A stretch of 64,000 nucleotides of DNA from Verrucomicrobiota bacterium (GCA_026398275.1 JAPLTF010000070.1:1-64000); one strand, 5' to 3'; shown: positions 8,801 to 18,005, counted from the first letter of the stretch. Notes: generated from the letters alone by a model not told the origin. Program-made: numbers and translations.

Positions 8801-11800
8801 CGCAGTGTAAATGCTCGCAAACTGGTTCCGGAGCTGGACATCGCGCCCGGCGTTGATTTCAATATCTCCGGTGCCCGTGCGGATGACCTGGTAGCGGGTG
8901 CCTGTGTTTGCACCTGTCGTGGAGACGCGGATGGAGTTCGCGGTCAGGCCGTCAGGCCCAAGAGCGACGCCCGCCCCAGAAGTGGCGCTGTTCGGGATTG
9001 CCTGATAGAAGCGCCCCAGCAAGACGGAACCTTTGTCGGCGGCAAGCTTATCAGGACGCAACACCGAATGGAAATCCACCGCACTAAGATCCGAGCCGGC
9101 GGCGATTCGGTAGGACCACGACTGGGCATTTGCAGGAAGTGTCTCGTTAAGCCCCATGAGCTGGGCCAGCCACATGGAGGAGTTGCCATTGGTGCTGGTG
9201 GGGTTCACTGCGGTGAAGCCGTCACTTAAAGTATTCCAGAAGACAATATTTCCGGAGGCCCTGAGCGTCAGCACGCCCGCAGCCGCTTTCGGCCCGAAGC
9301 GGAAGTCTCCCAGGTTCCAGTCGGAGCTCCAGATGGTCGAGGAGCTTCCGAGGCTGATGTCACCGTTTGGCGTTGTGTTGCTAATTTCCGCACCCGGCGC
9401 AATCACCAGCAATGAGGAAAGACCATTGGGATCCCCAGCACCCAAGAGCGCATCCTTCATGGCGGTGTATCCGGCGGTGGTGGTGCCTGCGGTCCCCAGG
9501 AACTGCACGCCATTGTCATAGACCAGCCGCTGTGTGGTGCCCGCCGCCAGGCTTGTTCCCGGCAGCCCATTGAATGTCGATCTCGTTCCGGTGATCTGGC
9601 CCGTGGCCCCGGAGACATTAAAGATTTTGTAGCCCTCGACCAAAATGCTCGACGCACCGATGATTTCGTCACGAAGTTCGCTGACGGCGACACCTAGGCC
9701 CGATCCTGTGGTTCGCTGTGGAGCCCTCAGATGGAGAGTCCCGGCGAATTGCCCGTTGAAGGCGCTCGAACCGGGCGTCGCATAATCACCAGCAACAAAA
9801 GAACCAACCGACAGATCGATCACGGAATCCATTTTGATATCCAGCAGCGCCGTGGGGCTCACGACTCCATTAGTGGCTGAGCCGGCTTCAATGCTGATCG
9901 ATCCGCCTTTCCCGGCATTGTCAAAGACCTCGCCATGTGCATCAAGTTTGGAGTTTGCCTCGAGAGTAATGCTTTCATGGGCGATCAGGTTGATTTCGCC
10001 TCCCGTTTTCCCATGAGCATCAATCGTCCCCACCACGTCAATCGATCCGGTGTCGGTGGAAAGAGTGAATCTTCTGGAAACATTGATTCCCGAAACCGTC
10101 ACGTCACCGGTCCGGATTCGCAGATTTCTCTCTTCCGTGAAGCCGCCAACGTCCAGCTGGGAAGCGAGATCGTCGAAAGAGGTCAGGCTTCCCGCATCCA
10201 GCAAAAAGGCGCCGCCATTCCCTGCAACTCCGGCGGCCGTCGGCGCTTTTCCGAGAAGAGTTCCCAGCGACTCAAACGGCCCCTGTGAATAGATTGCCAG
10301 CGTGCCCGCGCTGCCGCCGCCCGCCGCCGCAGACACGGAGACGAGGCTGTCCGCCTGCAGCGACACCCGTCCTGAGCCCGCAGAAATATTGACGATCCCC
10401 GCATCGGCGTAACGGGTCAGGTCATAGAAGGTTTGCGAATAGCCGCTGACATCAATTTGACCGCCCACCGCCACGTCTCCGGTCAAAGCCGTCAGGCTGA
10501 CAAGACCGGAGGGCAGAACGATCCTGGAGTCCGCAGTGATTGATGTGCCGCTCATGGCCAGGGTGGCCCCGAGTCCGCTCGCCACGGTGGCCTGACCGCT
10601 CGAGGCCAACATGTTCAAGGCACCGTCCGCCACGAGAGAATAGTTCGAGCCGGCTGCGCCTGCGATAAGCGGCGCGGTGATATTCAGATCACCTGCGCTC
10701 GCAAATGTTCCAACACCCTCGGTGAGAGCTCCCCCGGTTGTGACAAGATTGACCGCGGCGTATCCGGCGATCCCGAATCGATTTACTCCGAAGCGAACCG
10801 TTCCTGCCTGAACACGAAACTCGCCGGAAAGCGGACCCGCTGGCGCGGTCAAGCCGACGGCGGCGGAAGGATTTTCAAACGCCACGGAATCCGCCACGAA
10901 CAAAGCCGTCCCTGTTCCCTGATTGAAACCACGGATTCCAAATTCGGAAGCGGAGGTGAGCGGGTCGTCCCCTCCGGCACGGAACGTGAGATGGCGCAGC
11001 AACGTCGATCCAAAGTTGCCCGCCCCGTAAATATCGATCGACCGATAACTCCCGATGGTCAGCTGTTCCGCACTCTGAGCCTGGGCAAGCAGCGTTCCTG
11101 ACAGAACAAGCTGGGGAGTCACAGCGGCCCCGGGAAGCGCTCCGGCCTGGGGCTGGAGAAGGATGCTGACCTGCCCGCTGTTGAGGGTCAAAGCGGTTGC
11201 CTTGATGCCGGCCGAAGGATCAAAATCCGAGCCGTAAGAGGAATCCGCTATCACGCCGGTTCCCGAGATCTTGGCGCCGGCCCCGATTGTCAGGCGGGGG
11301 GCCGTCGAGCTGGTCACCCCGGTTCGAGTAGATGCAATACCGGAGCTTCCGCTAACCCAAAGCAAAGCGCCATCTCCAATGATGGAGAGCGGCGAGGCGC
11401 TTGCGGAAAGCGCACCGGAAGATTCGACGCTCGAACCCGCGTCCGCTGTCACAAATTGCCTGGCGGCAAGAAGGATTTCTGGACCCGAGAACGAGGAGCC
11501 CGCATTGGAAACCGTCACGCTGTTCGATCTCACATCCAGCGAAGTTCCCGTCGCGGTGCTCCTTCGCAAGCCGCCAATCAGCAGGCTCTCGATACCCCAG
11601 GACTTGAGAACACCCTCATTCAAGACGACCGTCGCACCCGAAGGAGCCGAACCGGAACCGCCGATGACATACATATCGGAGGCACTGCTCACATCTGCCG
11701 AGGCTCCCCGCCCGGTGCTCGCCGCAGCCGCCAGGACATTTCCGTAGAGTCGAAGACCGGCATTGCCCTGAATGGCAAGGTAGCCAGCATCAGCCGGCAG

Positions 11801-14800
11801 ACGCTGCGTGGAGTTTTGATTTGCCCGCTGTGCGGCCTCCGGCATGAAGCTGTTCGCGCTAAAAATATCGTAAGAAGAGCGGGCGCTGACGACGTTGGGA
11901 GGAGCGACTTCAAACAGGGATCTTGTCGCGGGCGTTTGAATAGTCGGATTGTAGGAATTCAAGCGATAGCCAGTCGTGTAGCTTGCTCCCTCCGCTGTGG
12001 TATGCTCCCCATTCGCAGAATTGGATTTTGGCGTGATCATGTAGGCACCCGGCAGCAGGGCATAGCGTTTCGGAAGCAGGGTATAGTAACCCGCCGACAG
12101 GCCGGGTGTGCCGTTCAGATAAATGCGATCACCGACACTGAGTGAGGAACTGACATAACCTGGCTCACCGCCCAAATCTCCCGCATTGGCACCGGTGTTG
12201 AACGCTCCATAAGGAGAGTAGTTGAATCCATAACCAGGAAGAACGGCATAGGACTTCGGCACCTCGCTCCAATACAAACCAATCGTTGGAACCGGGGAGG
12301 ACCCGAGTGCGATTGGGTCGATCGAAACCCGGGCGGACCATGTTTTTCCACCATAAGAGACAAGATCCGCAGCACTGTATTTGGTCGAGGCATTCCACAC
12401 GGAACCGGCCTCGCCAAAAAGATCGCGGCTGCCGCCCGTTCCAGCAACCCACCGGTAGGCCAGCAGGTCTCCGCCGCCCCGCAGATCCACAAGGGATCCT
12501 GCCTCTGTGGTGACATTGTTGGCTCCGATGGCGATCCGTTTAGCAGTCAGCCCCGAAAGCGTGATGTTCACACCGCTTGGATCGATCCAGGAAAGTCCAT
12601 CCGGACTTAAACCAAAAGGAACGATAATCTCCTGGCCGGTGGAGGGATCGACACCCGAAACGGACGTTGTGCTTCCGGAGGTGAGAACGACAGTTTGGGT
12701 TGTGGGGACCGTTTGCGTGCTGCCGGCCACGGCGTCAATGGGCCGGTCAAATGCGGGGGTGGAGGGAATAAAGTCGGTTCCGTCCCAGCCGAGCACGATG
12801 GAACCAAAGGGTGCGCGCAAGTTGCCGGCTTGGGTGATATTTGAGGCAAAGATTCGAATCGTTCCGGCGGCTGAGAATGGCAGCGGCCGGTTGCCCGCAG
12901 CGATGATCTTCACCGAGCCTTGTTGGGCAATTCCACCCGCTGTGTAGTCATAAGCAAAGATATCGAACGTTCCCAAAGTCGTTGGGTAAACCTGACCTGC
13001 ACGAAGAATAATATTGCCGGCCACACTGACCACGCCATTCCCCCGGATATCCCCTCCGATGGCATTCAATTCCAGTTTTCCGGTGTTTTGGAGAACCAGT
13101 GTTCCCAGATCAATCAACTGCGCATTCAGGGTCACGGAGCCTGCGCCATAGGTCGGCTTTGGATGGTAGGCGCTGGAACCATCTGGCCCGGGGGGATTTT
13201 GTTCGAAGGGGATGAATTGATCAGAAGGGTTAAGCGGCGGTCGGAATGCCTGACCGATGGCAATGTAGGGCGCACTCAAACTCACCGCGGCGTCGGAGAC
13301 GATCACCCCTCCACCGGCTACGCGCAGGGCACCCCGGGCATTGATCGTGATTGGGCCTTGGAACTGGACGTTTCCTCCATAAGGGACATCGCCGGAGGTG
13401 GTGTATTTGTAGCCAAGGTCGAGGGAGTCAAATCCTCCCGCACGAAAACTCGCCAAAGAAAAAAATCCCTGGCCGGAAATGATTCCGCCGCCCGAGTTCA
13501 ACACCGGTATGCCGACTCCCGGAGCGGAATTGTTCGAAGCGATAACCTGCCCGCTTTGGGTCACAGTGAGATTGATGTCCGCCCCGGTTTTTTGTGCCCC
13601 GGATGGGTAGAAACGCCCGGAAGACACAGCCAGCAAACCACCCGTCGCCGTGGGTCCGCCAGCAAAGCCAAGAAGCGTGGCATCGGAGAGGAGCATTTGT
13701 GAGCCCTCCAGAGAGATCGTTCCCCCGTTGCTGTCCACCTTTGTTGCAACGCCTCGCATCGCCCAGGGCTTTTGATTCAGGCCACTTCTGGCAGAAGGGG
13801 TGGCGGCGCTATCAGTTGCGGCAAGAACCGGGTCCAGATCCAGAATGCCGCTGGTCCCTGAAACATCGAGAACAGCACCTTTATCCGCGAGGATATTTCC
13901 CGACACCAGAATGGTCCCCCCGGAATAAACATTCCCCTGTCTCCGACCATATGGGTCCGGAGTAAGAACCGTTGTTCCTGTAGCCAGCAATTGGGAGTCC
14001 GGACCAAGAAAGACAGTCGGCAGGGCATTTGTAGCGGAGTCCTTGAGCAGCTTCGGAAGCCGGAATTCGCTTTTTCCTGCAACCGTAATTTTTCCTGCCG
14101 GGGCGATAATGGATCCCAGAACGGTGACAGTATCTCCACTGAGATTCACGCTTCCCAAGGGGTCCGTAATGATACTGGCTCCCTTTTCAACAATCACATC
14201 GCCACGCACCTCCAACACATCTTCTGTAAAGGAATCGTCAGCCCCAATTCCTTTGAGAGTGAGGCTTGCCGGTTGCCTCAAACCCTGCGGACTTAGGGTG
14301 GGATACAGATGGAATCCGTCGCCGGATTGCTGATACGAGGCCACCACCAACTGCTCGGCCACCGGCGCAACAACCGTCCCAGCCACGATCCGCACGGCCG
14401 GAATGTATTCTCCCGGTGTTTTCGAGGCTTTGCCGATGCCTGTCAGACTATAACTCGTAAAGCCGCCGCGCCTGAAAAACTTCGGTTGAAAAACCAAGGT
14501 GCTTGGATCGGTGGAAGAGCCTCCGATCTGGATCAGATTGGCTTGAATGGCGAGTTTTCCGCCTGTCGTTGCGGAGTAGGCCGAGAGCGATCCACCAAGC
14601 GTCAAGTCCCCACCGATGGTTGTCGCGAGAACCGGATCCTTCCCGGCAAGAAGAGAGATGCTGCCTCCTGTGCCATAGATGTATCCACCCAGCGGCTTCG
14701 CCCGGGCACCTCCGGAGGCATCAATCCGGCTGTGTTGTTCCAAGCTCACCGTGTAACCCTCAAGTGTCACGCTTCCGCCATTCAAAGAACGGGTCATATC

Positions 14801-17800
14801 GAAAGGTTGGGCTGCGGTCGAGCGCTCATCGATCAGCATGCCGGAGACGTCAAGCTGCTTCCCTTGAGCAAGGGATATGACGCCCCTTCCCGCCACGGGA
14901 AGCGGAGCGGCCACTCCCGAAAGACCTCCTGTTGCATTCAATTCGGCATAGAGAAAAGGGGAGTAGTTGTAGGCGGTGAAACTCAAGAATCCTCCCGGCG
15001 CCAACACATCTCCCCGGACAAAGACATTGGCGGCCCTCACGATGAGTCCGCCCCCGGCCGGGGTCAGAATCCGGGTTCCGGGAGCCACCACGACATCACC
15101 GTCCCGGTTGTCTATCGTCACCACGCCGAATCCCCCTGCGCCCGCCTCGTAAATCGAGGTTCCGATCGAAAAAGTTGTCCGCAGATCCGCAGGAAGCGCA
15201 TCTGCCGACCCATACGCGATGCTGAATTCCGGCGCGGACACCTGGGCTTTTCCTGAAACAAAATTGACCGTAGGTGCGTAGGGGGAGGCGTCCACGATCT
15301 GGAAGGGTGTCCCCGCGATTCCCAGTCGTTTTTCCGCGAGGAATGAGATCGAGAGCGAAGAAGATGCAGCCGGGGAATCGAGTTGGCGGGGGCCAGTGAT
15401 TGTTTGACCCACCAGATCACCTGCAATCACGAGGCTCGGAGCAATCAGGCTGATGCTTCCCCCGGCTGCTCCTGTGATAAACTCGCCGCTATTGTAGGCG
15501 CCGAGCGGCGCGAGCGCAGCCTGATACAGATTTGTGATGCCCCATTTTGTCGAACTGGCTGTCGAAGTGCCTTGGTAAGTGGAATTGTAAACCATATCCG
15601 GAGTGGCCTTGGCAATATCGACCAGGTTCCCGCCCCGGAGAACGCGCGATGTCAGGATCCTTCCGGCCTCATTCCGGAAGTAACCGCCGGAAACATCCAA
15701 CGTGGCCCCGTTTTGAACGATAATGCTCCCGCCACTTTGAATGCTCAACCTGCCGCCCTGGGCCGTGAGCTGGGCAACATTTCGCTGGATGATCGCAGCC
15801 GCTCCTGTCAGATCACCCAGCGGCGTGCCAACCCAATAAAATCCGTTATATGTCCCGTTTTTTCGGATATCAACAACAAGAGGTTGGCCGCGGAGAATGG
15901 AAGATCTCTGTAGCGGGGAGTCCGCCAGTTCGGATCCGCGGAGTTGCACCGTCAGAATGCTCTGAGCCATCGGCACGAAGACCGCTGTGCTCCCGCTGAT
16001 ATCCAGCAACGACCCGGAATCAAAATACGTTTGGCCTCCGGTAAAAGCAAAACGTTGTGAGGAGCCGCTAATGCTGCTGGCAAGCTCTGGCTCGGCGGTG
16101 GTGCCGTCAGCAAGAAAAATCGTCCTGTTGTCGTCGACGTCTTTGTAGGGCCAGATGCCAGCACGGAAGTTCACGTTGGCGTTTGGCGCCAGGAGGACGG
16201 ATCCATTTTGCATGTGGATCGTAAAGCCTTCGACATTTACCCGGGAGTTCTCCGGAAGACTGGTTCCTGGAATGGTTTTCGGGCTGGAATAGTCCGGCAA
16301 AATGCGCGTTACGCTTCCCGGACCGAAATTGACGGTTCCGGTGAATTGCGAAAGAAACGGGGGCCCGCCTCCGCCGGTCGCCGCAGCGTTGTCAAAATTT
16401 GGATTTGCGACAGCCCCGTAACTTGCGATGAGATCGATGCGGCCGTTCAGGCTGACCGAGGTGGAGCTTTCCACAATTCCCGACTGGTTGATTTCCTTGC
16501 CGGCGAGAATGGTGCTCCCTGTCAACGACTCGATGTATCCTTTGTTGGTGACAGAGCCGCCATAGGCGCCGACATTTCCCACCCAGACATCCAGACCTCT
16601 GAGGCTTGGATCGCTTTGAGCGTGTGCACGAATCCCCAGTTGGAGCCCGGCGGCCAATATCGTCTGCCCGCTCGGCGTGGAAATCGTTCCTTCATTTTCC
16701 ACGTTGGCACCGACCAAAATCACCCTTCCCCCATTGCCATCCGCGCTAACCGGTCCGGAAATCATGGCTCCCTTCTGCACGACGATATTCCCGACTTTTC
16801 CATCCGGGGTAAGCGGGGCATCGGGAACAAAAGCCGACGTTCCATCTGCCCCTCCCGAAATGGGAAGCGCGGAGAACAAAAATTGCGCATCCTTGTTGTT
16901 GAGAAGCCCGCTGGAGATCAGGTTCAGGTTAATAGGGAGCGAGGAGGCAACGAGCGTGCGAGTGTTCACCTGGCTGCTGCCGCCGAAGATGATGCCGTTC
17001 TGGTTGATGACGTAGACTTGGCCGTCGGCGTTGATTTTTCCGAGGATTTTTGAGGGGACGCCGCTGGGATCGAAGACCTTGTTGAAGGCGATCCATTTGC
17101 CGGAGTCGTTGCCGCCGGCGCTCTGGTCGAAGTTGAGGGTCGTGTTCTTTCCGACGTTGAAGGTTTTCCAGTCGAGGAGGGCCTGGGATTTGAGCTGTTT
17201 GATGTTGACGATGCCGCCGGACTGGGTGGGGGCATTGGCGCCGGTCCATTTGCCGCCGGGAAGGCGTTCGAGTCCTCCGGTAACGAGTCCGTCCGGGACG
17301 GTGAGGGCGGATCCCGCCGCGCGGGCGGACGACTGCATCTGCCGCATGTCGTTGATGGCCTTGGTCGTTCGGGCGAGGCGGTCGGCGGCTTTGATTCTGG
17401 CGATTTCGGCGGCCTGGGCTCCCGCATTGGCCCGGGCGTCGGCGGCCATGCGCCCGTTGGCGGATGTTGCTCCGCCCCGCAGGATGTCCCCGGCTTGGGC
17501 GGTGGGAACCAGGTAGGCAAAAAAGAGCAAAACCAGCGCGATAGCGCTTTGTAGAAAGGGACACAGTCGGATGTTTGGCCCAGGGAACCAGGCGGCGAGG
17601 GGAGCCGCTCGGAAAATCAGCGCGATAGCGCATCCGTGATAGGGGAAGCTCGAGTGTTTTGGCTGGGGAGCCAACACTGCCGGAGGTAGCCCGCAGGGTG
17701 AGACACGCGGGAGCGTGCGAGGCATCGCAACCAGAGCGAAGCGGAGCAAGGATGAAGGATGGGCGAGCAACGCTCCGCCTTTTGCGCCGCGACGCACCCT

Positions 17801-17854
17801 GCCTTGGGAGGCTTGTCGGGCGGAGGAATTTTGGTCGGTCCGAGGCATGGGCAA
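5852..17854 (-). CDS. Giant filamentous haemagglutinin-type exoprotein (TPS domain)
   Basis: This is an uninterrupted 4000-codon frame. A hydrophobic signal segment ending AYLVPTAQA lies near residues 101-121. It precedes a haemagglutination-activity/TPS domain (about 175-330) with the hallmark NQNGIIFGGSSQVNTRTLVA near 281-300. The rest is Gly/Ser/Ala/Thr-rich sequence with short hydrophobic beta strands, as in right-handed beta-helix adhesins. A module near 1818-1865 (STKYSAADLVSYGGKTWSA, ending YWSEVP) resembles small chitin-binding CBM5/12 domains. The C-terminus is SIITVEVLGYGGGDSDEG, with no autotransporter barrel. TPS proteins are normally exported by a TpsB/FhaC porin, which is absent here. 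The true start is uncertain: residues 1-100 are unusual, and GTG (17677) or ATG (17725) are alternatives. The conserved 50-bp element lies just upstream. Confidence 0.88.
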   Translation of the reverse strand: MPMPRTDQNSSARQASQGRVRRGAKGGALLAHPSSLLRFALVAMPRTLPRVSPCGLPPAVLAPQPKHSSFPYHGCAIALIFRAAPLAAWFPGPNIRLCPFLQSAIALVLLFFAYLVPTAQAGDILRGGATSANGRMAADARANAGAQAAEIARIKAADRLARTTKAINDMRQMQSSARAAGSALTVPDGLVTGGLERLPGGKWTGANAPTQSGGIVNIKQLKSQALLDWKTFNVGKNTTLNFDQSAGGNDSGKWIAFNKVFDPSGVPSKILGKINADGQVYVINQNGIIFGGSSQVNTRTLVASSLPINLNLISSGLLNNKDAQFLFSALPISGGADGTSAFVPDAPLTPDGKVGNIVVQKGAMISGPVSADGNGGRVILVGANVENEGTISTPSGQTILAAGLQLGIRAHAQSDPSLRGLDVWVGNVGAYGGSVTNKGYIESLTGSTILAGKEINQSGIVESSTSVSLNGRIDLIASYGAVANPNFDNAAATGGGGPPFLSQFTGTVNFGPGSVTRILPDYSSPKTIPGTSLPENSRVNVEGFTIHMQNGSVLLAPNANVNFRAGIWPYKDVDDNRTIFLADGTTAEPELASSISGSSQRFAFTGGQTYFDSGSLLDISGSTAVFVPMAQSILTVQLRGSELADSPLQRSSILRGQPLVVDIRKNGTYNGFYWVGTPLGDLTGAAAIIQRNVAQLTAQGGRLSIQSGGSIIVQNGATLDVSGGYFRNEAGRILTSRVLRGGNLVDIAKATPDMVYNSTYQGTSTASSTKWGITNLYQAALAPLGAYNSGEFITGAAGGSISLIAPSLVIAGDLVGQTITGPRQLDSPAASSSLSISFLAEKRLGIAGTPFQIVDASPYAPTVNFVSGKAQVSAPEFSIAYGSADALPADLRTTFSIGTSIYEAGAGGFGVVTIDNRDGDVVVAPGTRILTPAGGGLIVRAANVFVRGDVLAPGGFLSFTAYNYSPFLYAELNATGGLSGVAAPLPVAGRGVISLAQGKQLDVSGMLIDERSTAAQPFDMTRSLNGGSVTLEGYTVSLEQHSRIDASGGARAKPLGGYIYGTGGSISLLAGKDPVLATTIGGDLTLGGSLSAYSATTGGKLAIQANLIQIGGSSTDPSTLVFQPKFFRRGGFTSYSLTGIGKASKTPGEYIPAVRIVAGTVVAPVAEQLVVASYQQSGDGFHLYPTLSPQGLRQPASLTLKGIGADDSFTEDVLEVRGDVIVEKGASIITDPLGSVNLSGDTVTVLGSIIAPAGKITVAGKSEFRLPKLLKDSATNALPTVFLGPDSQLLATGTTVLTPDPYGRRQGNVYSGGTILVSGNILADKGAVLDVSGTSGILDLDPVLAATDSAATPSARSGLNQKPWAMRGVATKVDSNGGTISLEGSQMLLSDATLLGFAGGPTATGGLLAVSSGRFYPSGAQKTGADINLTVTQSGQVIASNNSAPGVGIPVLNSGGGIISGQGFFSLASFRAGGFDSLDLGYKYTTSGDVPYGGNVQFQGPITINARGALRVAGGGVIVSDAAVSLSAPYIAIGQAFRPPLNPSDQFIPFEQNPPGPDGSSAYHPKPTYGAGSVTLNAQLIDLGTLVLQNTGKLELNAIGGDIRGNGVVSVAGNIILRAGQVYPTTLGTFDIFAYDYTAGGIAQQGSVKIIAAGNRPLPFSAAGTIRIFASNITQAGNLRAPFGSIVLGWDGTDFIPSTPAFDRPIDAVAGSTQTVPTTQTVVLTSGSTTSVSGVDPSTGQEIIVPFGLSPDGLSWIDPSGVNITLSGLTAKRIAIGANNVTTEAGSLVDLRGGGDLLAYRWVAGTGGSRDLFGEAGSVWNASTKYSAADLVSYGGKTWSARVSIDPIALGSSPVPTIGLYWSEVPKSYAVLPGYGFNYSPYGAFNTGANAGDLGGEPGYVSSSLSVGDRIYLNGTPGLSAGYYTLLPKRYALLPGAYMITPKSNSANGEHTTAEGASYTTGYRLNSYNPTIQTPATRSLFEVAPPNVVSARSSYDIFSANSFMPEAAQRANQNSTQRLPADAGYLAIQGNAGLRLYGNVLAAAASTGRGASADVSSASDMYVIGGSGSAPSGATVVLNEGVLKSWGIESLLIGGLRRSTATGTSLDVRSNSVTVSNAGSSFSGPEILLAARQFVTADAGSSVESSGALSASASPLSIIGDGALLWVSGSSGIASTRTGVTSSTAPRLTIGAGAKISGTGVIADSSYGSDFDPSAGIKATALTLNSGQVSILLQPQAGALPGAAVTPQLVLSGTLLAQAQSAEQLTIGSYRSIDIYGAGNFGSTLLRHLTFRAGGDDPLTSASEFGIRGFNQGTGTALFVADSVAFENPSAAVGLTAPAGPLSGEFRVQAGTVRFGVNRFGIAGYAAVNLVTTGGALTEGVGTFASAGDLNITAPLIAGAAGSNYSLVADGALNMLASSGQATVASGLGATLAMSGTSITADSRIVLPSGLVSLTALTGDVAVGGQIDVSGYSQTFYDLTRYADAGIVNISAGSGRVSLQADSLVSVSAAAGGGSAGTLAIYSQGPFESLGTLLGKAPTAAGVAGNGGAFLLDAGSLTSFDDLASQLDVGGFTEERNLRIRTGDVTVSGINVSRRFTLSTDTGSIDVVGTIDAHGKTGGEINLIAHESITLEANSKLDAHGEVFDNAGKGGSISIEAGSATNGVVSPTALLDIKMDSVIDLSVGSFVAGDYATPGSSAFNGQFAGTLHLRAPQRTTGSGLGVAVSELRDEIIGASSILVEGYKIFNVSGATGQITGTRSTFNGLPGTSLAAGTTQRLVYDNGVQFLGTAGTTTAGYTAMKDALLGAGDPNGLSSLLVIAPGAEISNTTPNGDISLGSSSTIWSSDWNLGDFRFGPKAAAGVLTLRASGNIVFWNTLSDGFTAVNPTSTNGNSSMWLAQLMGLNETLPANAQSWSYRIAAGSDLSAVDFHSVLRPDKLAADKGSVLLGRFYQAIPNSATSGAGVALGPDGLTANSIRVSTTGANTGTRYQVIRTGTGDIEINAGRDVQLRNQFASIYTAGVRIPTPTKIYSAGDFVTPVVSVNPNFHPDQGSLGAVQQRYIAQWSLAGGNVQISAGRNIGRYTQDGSGNLIVDSSHQLPGNWLYRRGYDDPGTGAAGVITTAEGFVTDTAASTAWWIDFSNFFEGFGTLGGGNIALVAGHDIVNADAVAPTNARMPGTDGVNNIAPDSSKLLEYGGGDVLVKAGNNIDGGVYYVEGGHGVLSAGGSVTTNAARSPSFGILSASSLPSEADSIIQSRNPEVYDPSTWLPTTLYLGKGAFDVSARSDVVLGPVVNAFLMPQGLNNKFWYKTYFNTYSSDSSVNVTSVGGSITHRLAETLPYESAATPVLIAWMNKQNSYDINSQNRSTYWQPWARLAETDVTAFATATSVAPPILRSSSFSGDLNIVGKMNLFPSATGTIELAASGGVIGLQPTGLTRNNASGDLKAWSTGMINLSDADPASIYGVTSPLGYYGVTPSIDELNKTSKAVFANFDQVFTESGSFSGSDAGIDIIRARHATTPIHSGDLNPVRIYAGSGDITGLTLYSSKAAQISAFQDITDVSFYIQNVNSQSVSIVSAGRDVLPYNANAPLRALASNIALGNIVVDPTQQTVLGRQVSILPGDIQIGGGGAAEVLAGRNVDLGTGENFSNGTGTGITSIGNAKNPFLPFDGARLLVFAGVGGKSGGAALGMVDSDLVFASLPGSGTGGQGVGAVEAGAITELDTFFETLKQTGLDYATTQSYANGFAAIEALFGATDRTGEIFTRARDIRTTNGGAISMAAPNGGLTLASDIFGNPLTPPGVVTEYGGAISIFTNGSVDIGRARIFTLRGGDITIWSSTGDIAAGTSPKTVVTAPPTRVLIDSTSADIATDLGGLATGGGIGVLASVEGIAPGDVALVAPVGTVDAGDAGIQATGNLAIAAAAVLNASNISAGGTAAGVPTTPTVSAPNVAGLTSGAAANSAANSAASNVADQARQNAQPAEDAPSIITVEVLGYGGGDSDEG
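17527..17674 (-). repeat. Diverged 84-bp-spaced duplication at the exoprotein signal region
   Basis: Two segments, 17527-17590 and 17611-17674, resemble each other. Both contain CAGCGCGATAGCGC (17534-17547 and 17618-17631, exactly 84 bases apart) and related flanks that read in protein as CAIALI and SAIALVL, each preceded by a Pro-containing stretch. The spacing is a multiple of three, so the exoprotein frame stays open. This suggests that the region coding for the signal peptide was duplicated in tandem and that the upstream copy is now extra 5' sequence. Confidence 0.55.
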
Positions 17855-17902
17855 AAATCGCTCATCAGCCTCGTTCAGGTCGGCATCCCGCGAAAGGAAC
17901 CG

Positions 17903-17952
17903 AATGTTACGATTTCGTCACATTGGAGGGAGTGACGAAATCGGAACACCCG
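17903..17952 (-). promoter_or_regulatory. 50-bp conserved upstream element, copy 2
   Basis: Read on the minus strand this is CGGGTGTTCCGATTTCGTC, a 9-base spacer, then a block beginning AATGTGACGAAATCG and ending AACATT. It differs from copy 1 (180-229) at one position in block one and two in block two; the spacer is not conserved. Here the symmetry is even clearer: GATTTCGTCAC and GTGACGAAATC are perfect 11-base arms around 10 bases (17911-17942). It lies 48 bases upstream of the first ATG of the giant exoprotein frame, or 177 upstream of the ATG at 17725. It points at the exoprotein exactly as copy 1 points at the PEP-CTERM gene. Confidence 0.75.
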
Positions 17953-18005
17953 AGGCTGGGGGACGGGTGAATGGATGTGCTGGGGAGCATACGCGCCCTC
18001 GCGTG

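Noticed and set aside
5852-17854. Tandem repeat array or CRISPR in the 12-kb exoprotein gene
   Set aside because: The protein is repetitive in style, but I found no regularly spaced identical repeats at DNA level; it is beta-helix sequence, not an array.
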